Shown here in pieces: positions 1 to 5,666 of a stretch of 6,318 nucleotides of DNA. This DNA comes from Candidatus Coatesiibacteriota bacterium. GTDB taxonomy: Bacteria; B130-G9. The DNA lies in assembly GCA_016929465.1 (NCBI GenBank), contig JAFGIT010000336.1, positions 1-6,318 on the forward strand. Reading direction: 5' to 3'. Position 1 is the stretch's first letter; each line of letters starts with the position of its first letter. Both the position numbers and the translations under genes were made by a program. The notes beneath the pieces were generated by a model. It did no database searches. It worked only from the letters and a program-made list of their open reading frames with translations, and was not told the origin of the DNA.

Positions 1-1605
1 AAGCAGGGCGCGTCCGCTGAATCCACGGCATCGGCGAGCGCTTCCACTGCATCGCCGCCGAAGAAAAGAGCCAAGGTGGAGAAAGAACAACCACCCAAGA
101 AGGCGCCCAAGAGGCCAGCAGAGAGGCAAACGCCCGCCACTGACAACGGCTTCTGCTTCCCGTCGATCGATCTCCTCGACCCAACCGGGCCGATTGACAC
201 GCCAGAGCGCCAGAGCGAGCTGATAAAGAAGGGTGAGCTGATCGCGCAGAAACTCGCGGACCACAATATAGAGGGCAGCATAACGGGCTATCTGACCGGA
301 CCGATCATCACCAGGTTCGAGTTCCGTCCCGCTCGCGGCGTCAAGCTCAGCAGGATAATCTCTCTTGCCGACGACCTTGCCCTAGCGATGAAGGCTAAAT
401 TCATACCACGCATATCGCCAATCCCGGGCAGGTCGGTGGTCGGGATCGAGATAGCGAATGAGAACCGCCGCACGATATCCTTCAGAGAAGTGCTTTCCTC
501 GGAAAAGTTCTTCGGTAATCAGACCAAGCTGAAGCTCGCATCCGGCACCGACATCGCGGGCCAGCCCTACGTCATCTCGCTCAGCGACATAACACACCTT
601 CTGATTGCGGGAGCCACTGGTACGGGCAAATCGGTCTGCATCAACTCGATGCTCTGCAGCCTGCTCTATTCGGCGACACCGGAAGAGCTGGAGCTCATAC
701 TCATCGATCCTAAGGTCCTGGAGCTGTCCCCTTACAACGGCGTCCCGCACCTGAGAGAGCCGGTCATAAGCGATGTCCAGAATGCCGAGCTCGCATTCCG
801 ATGGGCGGTCAATGAGATGGACACGAGGTACCTGCTCTTAGCCGAGAAGAGAGTGCGCCATGTGAATGAATACAATGACCGTGTCCGAGAAGAGCGGAAG
901 GCGCGTGCGAACGAGCTCAAGAATCTCAAGCCGGAGGAGGTCCCAACAGACCTCAAGCTGATGCCGTACCTCGTGATTGTCGTGGACGAACTCGCTGATC
1001 TGATGCTCACCGCGAGGCAGGCAATCGAGGTGCCCATAATAAAGCTCGCTGCCAAGGCAAGGGCGGCCGGGATTCACCTGGTCCTCGCGACGCAGCGACC
1101 CTCCGTCGATGTCGTGACCGGTCTCATCAAGACGAACTTCCCGTCCAGGCTCGCCTTCAGGGTCGCTCAGAAGGTCGATTCGAGGACGATACTCGACCAG
1201 AACGGCGCCGAGAAGCTACTGGGGAAGGGCGACATGCTATTCTTGACGCCGGGGACACCCGGACTTGTCCGTTTGCACGGCTCATTCATCTCGGAGCGTG
1301 AGGTGGAGCGGATAGTCAAGCACTTGAAGAAGCAGCCGGCGCCGGTGAGGGAGAGCTCGATCTTCGACGAGATGGAAGAGCAGGAAGCGATCGACATCGA
1401 CGGAGTCGATGATCCGATCTACAAGAGCGCGATAGAGATAGTCGTCCGCTCGAAATACGCCTCGATCTCTCTCCTGCAGCGCAAGCTCAAGGTAGGCCAC
1501 AGCCGCGCCGCGCGCTACATTGATATGATGGAGCAGCAGGGAATAGTCGGCCCCTTCAGAGGCAGCAAGCCAAGGGAAGTGCTCGTCGATGATGTGGGCT
1601 TCTAG
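1..1605 (+). CDS. ftsK: FtsK/SpoIIIE family DNA translocase, 5'-truncated by the window edge
   Basis: This is a hexameric dsDNA pump that clears or segregates chromosome DNA at the division septum. The reading frame is open from base 1 (534 residues visible). The GTG at 76 is therefore probably internal, and the N-terminal membrane segments of the family lie off the window. Numbering from that GTG, a Lys/Pro/Ala-rich linker leads into the alpha domain (about 28-130). The RecA-like motor follows, with Walker A GATGTGKS at 179-186, Walker B IVVDELADLM at 301-310 and the family stretch LVLATQRPSVDVVTG at 345-359. An acidic linker (431-446) precedes a C-terminal winged-helix gamma domain (about 446-505, SLLQRKLKVGHSRAARYIDMM), which in characterised FtsK reads KOPS/SRS-type sequences and contacts XerD. 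All motor motifs are intact and the gene ends in TAG at 1603-1605. It converges on the TOPRIM gene. Family assignment is very secure; the exact paralogue (FtsK versus SpoIIIE) cannot be told from this part. Confidence 0.96.
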   Translation, partial: KQGASAESTASASASTASPPKKRAKVEKEQPPKKAPKRPAERQTPATDNGFCFPSIDLLDPTGPIDTPERQSELIKKGELIAQKLADHNIEGSITGYLTGPIITRFEFRPARGVKLSRIISLADDLALAMKAKFIPRISPIPGRSVVGIEIANENRRTISFREVLSSEKFFGNQTKLKLASGTDIAGQPYVISLSDITHLLIAGATGTGKSVCINSMLCSLLYSATPEELELILIDPKVLELSPYNGVPHLREPVISDVQNAELAFRWAVNEMDTRYLLLAEKRVRHVNEYNDRVREERKARANELKNLKPEEVPTDLKLMPYLVIVVDELADLMLTARQAIEVPIIKLAAKARAAGIHLVLATQRPSVDVVTGLIKTNFPSRLAFRVAQKVDSRTILDQNGAEKLLGKGDMLFLTPGTPGLVRLHGSFISEREVERIVKHLKKQPAPVRESSIFDEMEEQEAIDIDGVDDPIYKSAIEIVVRSKYASISLLQRKLKVGHSRAARYIDMMEQQGIVGPFRGSKPREVLVDDVGF

Positions 1606-1613
1606 AACGTAGG

Positions 1614-1641
1614 TTCAAAGCTCAAAGTTCAAAGTTCAAGG
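1614..1641. repeat. Four tandem copies of a 7-bp repeat (YTCAARG)
   Basis: Four head-to-tail heptamers read TTCAAAG, CTCAAAG, TTCAAAG and TTCAAGG. They fill most of the 36-bp space between the ftsK stop (1605) and the stop of the convergent TOPRIM gene (1642). There is no GC-rich stem here, so this is not an evident bidirectional terminator. It looks like a slippage-prone intergenic microsatellite. It also coincides with the distal end of the putative defence module. Confidence 0.85.
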
Positions 1642-2499
1642 TTAAGGCGCCGGCTGCCTCCCGCCGAATACCCCTTGACGGATGCGGTTCCGAATTAGCA
1701 TAAAATCTTCAGGCTTTTCGCCTCCTTTGACTTGCCGCTCGGCAATGGCCTTCGCGAGGTCTATATCGGCATCAACCTTACTCTGCCCCTTACCTTTGGT
1801 CTTTCCGATGAATGCCCGGGCTATTCGCAATAATTCCTTCCCTGGGAAAAGGCCAATCCAGTCGGCATTGCCAAGGCTCTTCTCAATTCCTCTATGGTGT
1901 TTCGCGAGTACCGCCTCAATCTTGGCGCTATCAAATGACGCCTTGGGCAATTTGCAGACTCCCCTATACCAATTGGAGGCCAGGATGTAACTCAATGCCC
2001 CCCCATCGTCCTTAATCGTCGTCAGCCCTGGCCCACTTGGGAAGCCCTTCGATAGGTCGGCGCTCAACTCGAAGAGTGTCCATTTCGTTGCCAACCACCA
2101 ATCCAGGCTAGCAGCATGTTCTTTGACATGCATTTCGATGTCTTTGGCGCTTCTGTGGAGGCGAGCCTCGCTGCATTCGGCAAGAGCGGTCCAATCAAGA
2201 AGGTAGTTTTCGGTCTCGTGTCGTCGCAGCCGGAATACTTCGATCGCTTCGTCGGATTTTGGCCACTTGGTGAAGTTGGATTTTCCGAAATCCCTGTCGC
2301 GAACGCCGAACACGTGTGGAAATCCCGCTTGACGAGCATCCCTCGTGGCCGCCTGCACCGTTTCGCCGCATCCGGCCACTGCAACGTGGATTTCTATGTC
2401 CCCCCACAGCTTGTTAAGATAGGCCTCTGTAAGAGCGTCTTCCACCCAGATGAATACCGGCGCAATGGCGTAGAGCTCGTGGGCTCCGGCAGCAGTCAT
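1642..2499 (-). CDS. DUF4435-like TOPRIM protein, putative AriB-type nuclease effector
   Basis: This 285-residue soluble protein lacks a signal peptide or membrane segment. TOPRIM-type acidic residues appear in order: E20 in the hydrophobic strand VFIWVEDALTE, then a glycine turn (VAGCGETV, 41-48), then D68 and D70 in VFGVRDRDFG. HETENYLLD at 94-102 and FPGKELL at 218-224 are both typical of DUF4435 proteins. A basic stretch (IGKTKGKGQSK, 231-241) lies near the C-terminus. The ATG overlaps the stop of the upstream ATPase gene by one base (TAATG) and has no clear Shine-Dalgarno, so translation is probably coupled. In PARIS the equivalent protein, AriB, is a TOPRIM nuclease released by the ATPase AriA; it cleaves host tRNA and stops growth. 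By inference this is the toxic effector of the pair. A different substrate, or a non-PARIS OLD-like class, is possible. Confidence 0.8.
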   Translation of the reverse strand: MTAAGAHELYAIAPVFIWVEDALTEAYLNKLWGDIEIHVAVAGCGETVQAATRDARQAGFPHVFGVRDRDFGKSNFTKWPKSDEAIEVFRLRRHETENYLLDWTALAECSEARLHRSAKDIEMHVKEHAASLDWWLATKWTLFELSADLSKGFPSGPGLTTIKDDGGALSYILASNWYRGVCKLPKASFDSAKIEAVLAKHHRGIEKSLGNADWIGLFPGKELLRIARAFIGKTKGKGQSKVDADIDLAKAIAERQVKGGEKPEDFMLIRNRIRQGVFGGRQPAP

Positions 2500-3518
2500 T
2501 AACGAACCACGGCCTTGCCATCGACCGCAATGCGGGGATCGCCTTCGCGAAGGAGCGTGAACCTCTCATAGCTCATCACTGACTTCAGGATGTCCCAGGA
2601 GTGTGTCGCGACGATGATCTGAGTCTCTGGCAGCAGCACTCTCAGCGCTCGCATAATAGCCCTGTGCCACTGCACGTGCATGTGCAGTTCGGGCTCGTCG
2701 ATGAGCACTATCCCGCCGCGATAGTCGTTCATAGTGAACCACCCAGCCATCGTGAGCACCTCGATCTCGCCTGAGCTCAGCTGATCAACGGGAATCCGTA
2801 TGCCCTCGACTTTCATGAACAAGTCAAAGCCCTCGTCCGAATTTTCGCTCTTCGGTTCAATCACCAATTCTCGCCTCTGTGCAGGATAGAAGATCTGCCA
2901 GGCACTATTCAGGCGCTGGATTTTGGCAATTGCCTCATTCTCAAGCGGTAACTCAATCTGCCCTTTGAAAAGGGAATACGCAAACTCATTGATTAGCGTC
3001 TGTTTTATAATCCATAGCCGATTTTCATCCGTCGCAGCTGGGCGCTTGCCTTTCCTGCCTGCGGTAATCGGCAACGCACCGACTAGCTTGGGGCCCCGCC
3101 AGGATGAGAAATATGCGATGTGCATTTCATCGTCTCGAAGGTTTCTCAGATGTATTGGATAGGAGACCCTCTCGGATATGATCGGTTTCACAGATCTATC
3201 CCTATGATTCCTTTCAATCTTAATCTCCCAGTGGAATTGCACATATTGACCCTCCAACAGAGCATCTGCTTCGATCTCGAAGTTCTTCGCGCCATCCTTC
3301 ACATTGCATTGCGGATTCTCAGCAGAAGCTGCAGCGATCATTTCTTTCCGACCACAAGCGATGAGTATCGCCTCCAGCACACTCGTTTTGCCGCAGCCGT
3401 TGGGGCCGGCGAGGACAACGAGGTCGAGGGGCTTGCCGTCGGGGTCGGTGAAGTCGAGGTCGAGCTCGCCGATGCCCCTGAAATTTCGAATCTTAAGACT
3501 CTTGATTTTGATGCTCAT
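2499..3518 (-). CDS. ABC-type AAA ATPase (AAA_21/AAA_15-like), putative AriA-type sensor of a defence pair
   Basis: This 339-residue ATPase is of the OLD/RecF/SMC-like ABC class. It opens with the strand typical of these proteins (IKSLKIRNFRGIGELDLDF, residues 4-23). Walker A GPNGCGKT is at 38-45, the signature LSSGE at 247-251, Walker B IVLIDEPELH at 270-279 and the switch/H motif ATHS at 304-307. A central region of about 200 residues separates Walker A from the signature. The TOPRIM domain of fused OLD proteins is absent from the C-terminus and is instead encoded by the next gene, which overlaps by one base. The ATG start is supported by the conserved N-terminus, but no good Shine-Dalgarno is visible. 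The only promoter-like element is a weak -10 (CATAAT, minus strand, 3585 to 3580). By analogy with AriA, it should hold the TOPRIM partner and respond to a phage trigger. A housekeeping repair role is less likely given the partner. GC is lower than in ftsK and the fumarase genes. Confidence 0.88.
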   Translation of the reverse strand: MSIKIKSLKIRNFRGIGELDLDFTDPDGKPLDLVVLAGPNGCGKTSVLEAILIACGRKEMIAAASAENPQCNVKDGAKNFEIEADALLEGQYVQFHWEIKIERNHRDRSVKPIISERVSYPIHLRNLRDDEMHIAYFSSWRGPKLVGALPITAGRKGKRPAATDENRLWIIKQTLINEFAYSLFKGQIELPLENEAIAKIQRLNSAWQIFYPAQRRELVIEPKSENSDEGFDLFMKVEGIRIPVDQLSSGEIEVLTMAGWFTMNDYRGGIVLIDEPELHMHVQWHRAIMRALRVLLPETQIIVATHSWDILKSVMSYERFTLLREGDPRIAVDGKAVVR

Positions 3519-3593
3519 ACTTGAAGGCTATCGATTCTCGAAGATGGTTTCAATAAATATGATTGGATGAAGAGGCTCTATTATGATATGTGA

Positions 3594-3620
3594 AGGGGCG
3601 ACCCGTGGTGAGTCGCCCCC
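3594..3620 (-). terminator. GC-rich hairpin, possible terminator of the beta-helix gene
   Basis: GGGGCGAC (3595-3602) and GTCGCCCC (3612-3619) are perfect 8-bp complementary arms around a 9-base loop, extendable by one G-U pair on the minus strand. It lies 20 bases beyond the beta-helix stop and upstream of the ATPase gene. The following minus-strand bases are AT-rich but lack a clean U-run, so intrinsic termination is likely but not certain. Confidence 0.6.
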
Positions 3621-3639
3621 ATTTAAGTCTCAGATTAGA

Positions 3640-4929
3640 TCAGTAGCAGGTGCAGGGGAACCACTCGGTGGGCCCGTCGATTATTTTGCCTGATGCGTCC
3701 ATGGCCGAGACGCGGTAATACATCGTGCCTAATCCAACATAGCCGTTCCATCCCGGCTGGTCACCGGCAATCAGCCGCAAGTAGGTGTCACCCCACTCGA
3801 GAGCCGCCTGGCCTCCGCCAATCGAATACTCGAAGTAGTAATGGTTCGCCTCCTCAACAGGCGTCCAGGTCAAGAGGATGGTGTTGTAGAAGAAATCGGG
3901 CGGAGATGTGACGATTATCGTGCAAGTTGGCGGCGCGGTGCTGGAGAGATTGTAATGGTATCCCATATCGACCTCAGCAGTATCGAGCGATTCGTCTGCC
4001 TGAGTGGTCAACTCCGATAGCCCTGCATTTTCGGCAGTTTTGCTTCCGGCGTTGATGCAGGGACTCAATATGTCGAGGTAGAAATCGCCCAACGGTCCCT
4101 TTGTGAATTTCGGATCGAGATGGATGTTGCCCTCACCCATAATCGCCTCATCTTGCACGCAGGAATAGACAGGTTCCAGAAAGCCGCTGAGATCCTCGCC
4201 GTTGCCCCAGAAGATGCAATCGGTGACTGTCGCGTCCGGCGCACCAAGAGATATTCCGTCGCCCCATCTATCAGCGGTATTATTGGCGATGGTGCAATTC
4301 GCTATGATGGGCTCGCCGTCATAGCCGCCTATTCCGCCGCCATCGTATGTCGCGCTATTATTGTAGATCAGGTTGTTGTATATGATCGGGGTATTGAACT
4401 TGATCATCAACCCGCCGCCGCTATTGTCGGCATGGTTACCAGTTATGATGTTATGCCGAATTACGGGCGAACTGCGATCGCACCATATTGCGCCGCCGCA
4501 AGTATTGGCTTCACCTGAACCATTTGCGTTACCGCCGGTCATGAGAAAGCCTTCAATATGGAGATTAGTTACATTGCTGCAGAAAATGAGGTGATAGGCT
4601 GAGTTCTGAGCGTCCAGCGTTGTCTTCTCGGGGCCCGCTCCTGAAAGCGAGACGTAACTAATCATCTGAAGCGGAAAAGACTCACCATTCGCACTAGCAG
4701 AATAGGTCCCTTCCGAAACGTGTATTACGACAGAATTCGAAGATCCCGCATAGGCGGATACGCTGTTGAGGGCATACGTGATTGTCCTCCACGGACTACC
4801 CTCGCTGCCGTCGTCGTTGTTATCTCCCGAGATTCCATCAACATATCGGTCTTCGCAAACTCCGAAACCGACTATGCAGATGGCAAATAGGGCCACAAGC
4901 AAAAGCGCCAGGCAACATCTCCCTCTCAT
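3640..4929 (-). CDS. Secreted right-handed beta-helix protein with DUF1565-like and Fn3-like regions
   Basis: This is an exported protein of 429 residues. The ATG at 4929 is preferred over the in-frame ATG at 4944, because GGGGAGG (4942 to 4936) lies six bases before it and inside the longer version. The protein begins MRGRCCLALLLVALFA, a classical signal peptide; no good lipobox is visible. Next comes a DUF1565-type region (YVDGISGDNNDDGSEGSPWR, from about residue 29). Four beta-helix coils follow with an exact 26-residue period, their glycines at about 145, 171, 197 and 223, rich in Asn ladders such as NNLIYNNSA. Next is the LDPKF...SPCINAGS segment (about 271-296) that often closes such helices. 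An Fn3-like domain ends the protein (about 332-429, with LTWTPVEEANHYYFEYS). No PorSS or other sorting tail is obvious. Family members are surface or extracellular proteins, some polysaccharide-active. No catalytic residues can be assigned, so the substrate is unknown. Confidence 0.85.
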   Translation of the reverse strand: MRGRCCLALLLVALFAICIVGFGVCEDRYVDGISGDNNDDGSEGSPWRTITYALNSVSAYAGSSNSVVIHVSEGTYSASANGESFPLQMISYVSLSGAGPEKTTLDAQNSAYHLIFCSNVTNLHIEGFLMTGGNANGSGEANTCGGAIWCDRSSPVIRHNIITGNHADNSGGGLMIKFNTPIIYNNLIYNNSATYDGGGIGGYDGEPIIANCTIANNTADRWGDGISLGAPDATVTDCIFWGNGEDLSGFLEPVYSCVQDEAIMGEGNIHLDPKFTKGPLGDFYLDILSPCINAGSKTAENAGLSELTTQADESLDTAEVDMGYHYNLSSTAPPTCTIIVTSPPDFFYNTILLTWTPVEEANHYYFEYSIGGGQAALEWGDTYLRLIAGDQPGWNGYVGLGTMYYRVSAMDASGKIIDGPTEWFPCTCY

Positions 4930-4935
4930 CAAATA

Positions 4936-4942
4936 CCTCCCC
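4936..4942 (-). promoter_or_regulatory. Strong Shine-Dalgarno that decides the beta-helix gene start
   Basis: The minus strand reads GGGGAGG, then TATTTG, then ATG at 4929. The six-base spacing is ideal. The motif sits inside the reading frame of the longer ATG (4944), which shows that the shorter form, beginning right at the signal peptide, is the real one. Confidence 0.85.
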
Positions 4943-4986
4943 ATTTCTTTGGCGGGAAACGCTAGTCTAATAGCGATATCCTGCCG

Positions 4987-5039
4987 GTTGCATTGAATAA
5001 AAAAGACCAGTCACTGACAAATAAAGCGATCAATGCAAC
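4987..5039. repeat. 10-bp perfect inverted repeat around the candidate promoter
   Basis: GTTGCATTGA (4987-4996) and TCAATGCAAC (5030-5039) are exact reverse complements 33 bases apart. One arm falls in the -35/-10 spacer of the candidate promoter and the other in the early leader. This fits paired half-sites for a regulator. It could alternatively be a long-loop hairpin in read-through transcripts from the fumarase operon. A T-rich run (TCTTTTTTATT on the minus strand) lies inside the loop. Confidence 0.7.
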
Positions 5040-5048
5040 ACATGTCAA
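5020..5048 (-). promoter_or_regulatory. Candidate sigma-70 promoter for the beta-helix gene
   Basis: On the minus strand a perfect -35 TTGACA (5048 to 5043) is followed after 17 bases by TTTATT (5025 to 5020), a 4/6 match to TATAAT. Transcription would start near 5013, giving a leader of about 85 bases before the ATG at 4929. It lies in the only sizeable gap between the fumarase operon and the beta-helix gene, which suggests independent expression. The -10 is weak. Confidence 0.5.
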
Positions 5049-5049
5049 C

Positions 5050-5070
5050 CTGATAAAACGGGGGTATCAG
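5050..5070 (-). terminator. Small hairpin just after the fumarase beta stop
   Basis: CTGATA (5050-5055) and TATCAG (5065-5070) pair around a 9-base loop, starting two bases beyond the fumarase beta stop (5073). The stem is only 6 bp, AT-leaning and not followed by a U-run on the minus strand, so it is at best a weak terminator or a 3'-end stabilising structure. Confidence 0.35.
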
Positions 5071-5072
5071 AA

Positions 5073-5666
5073 TTAACCGAAATCGCCCGTTTTTTCGGCA
5101 TCTTGCATATATCGCTCCCTGCCCCCGATGTATGCATCGCCGCCGTGGATGTCGTTGACGACGACGACCGGCATCGCATCCACCACCATGCGACGGATCG
5201 CCTCCGGGCCTAGGTGTTCGGCGAATATCATATCCGACGACACTATCTTGCTTGCGAGGACCGCGCCAAGGCCGCCCGGTGCTGCGAAATAGACCGCACG
5301 ATGCTCAATGATGGCCTCTTTGACCACTTCCGAGCGCTGGCCCTTCCCAATCATCCCCTTCAGGCCTCTCTCGAGGAGTGCGGGGGTGAAGGCGTCCATC
5401 CGCGAACTCGTCGTGGGCCCCGCGGAGCCGATTACTGCTCCTGGCCGAGTGGGTGTCGGTCCGACGTAGTAGATGATTGTGCCCGAGAGATCGAATGGGA
5501 GAGGTTCTCCCCTCTGGATCATCTCGAAGAGCAGCTGGTGTGCTGCATCGCGCGCCCCAATTATCTCTCCTGATATGAGGCATTGATCGCCTGCTCTCAG
5601 ATCGGCAATGACGTCATCTGTCAGGGGAGTTCTGATTACTTTCGGTTCCTGGGCAGAATCGCTCAT
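5073..5666 (-). CDS. Fumarate hydratase class I, beta subunit (C-terminal-type domain)
   Basis: This is the second subunit of the iron-sulfur hydro-lyase that interconverts fumarate and (S)-malate in the citric acid cycle or its reductive branch, in the cytoplasm. It has 197 residues, about the usual length for a separate beta subunit. Family motifs are GPTTSSRMD at 83-91, IGKG at 106-109, AVYFAAPGGLGAVLA at 114-128, EHLGPEAIRRM at 140-150 and VVNDIHGGDAYI at 159-170. The chosen ATG overlaps the alpha stop by one base (TGATG) and lies ten bases after GGAGG. The TTG one codon upstream (5669) is an alternative with better spacing. Related L(+)-tartrate dehydratase beta subunits share this fold, so substrate choice rests on both subunits and context; fumarase is the more common function. 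The gene ends at TAA with a small hairpin just beyond. Confidence 0.92.
   Translation of the reverse strand: MSDSAQEPKVIRTPLTDDVIADLRAGDQCLISGEIIGARDAAHQLLFEMIQRGEPLPFDLSGTIIYYVGPTPTRPGAVIGSAGPTTSSRMDAFTPALLERGLKGMIGKGQRSEVVKEAIIEHRAVYFAAPGGLGAVLASKIVSSDMIFAEHLGPEAIRRMVVDAMPVVVVNDIHGGDAYIGGRERYMQDAEKTGDFG

Noticed and set aside
1614-1641. CRISPR array or attachment site
   Set aside because: Units are only 7 bp, with no spacers and no cas or integrase genes; it is a simple tandem repeat.
2116-2502. Plus-strand open frame opposite the TOPRIM gene
   Set aside because: It is the antisense of a well-supported coding sequence with family motifs, has no recognisable protein features and no convincing ribosome site.
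1642-3518. Gabija (GajA/GajB) or a single-chain OLD nuclease
   Set aside because: GajA and class 1/2 OLD proteins carry ATPase and TOPRIM on one polypeptide, and Gabija adds a UvrD-like helicase. Here the two domains are separate genes and no helicase is present.
1642-3518. Retron with an ATPase/TOPRIM effector
   Set aside because: No reverse transcriptase gene or msr/msd-like structured RNA is visible next to the pair. The flanking genes are ftsK and a secreted protein.
2499-3518. Housekeeping RecF or SMC-type repair ATPase
   Set aside because: The opening strand is similar, but length, the dedicated TOPRIM partner and lack of dnaN/gyrB-type neighbours argue against RecF. There is no long coiled coil as in SMC or RecN.
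3519-3639. Confident promoter for the ATPase/TOPRIM operon
   Set aside because: A CATAAT -10-like hexamer exists at 3585 to 3580 (minus strand), but there is no matching -35 at 16-18 bases, so I did not list it as a feature.
4120-4518. Plus-strand open frame opposite the beta-helix gene
   Set aside because: It arises from the repetitive codon pattern of the beta-helix coils read in antisense. No start signal or domain supports it.
4930-4944. Longer N-terminus of the beta-helix protein from the ATG at 4944
   Set aside because: The Shine-Dalgarno GGGGAGG lies within these codons and is ideally spaced for the ATG at 4929, which starts directly with the signal peptide.
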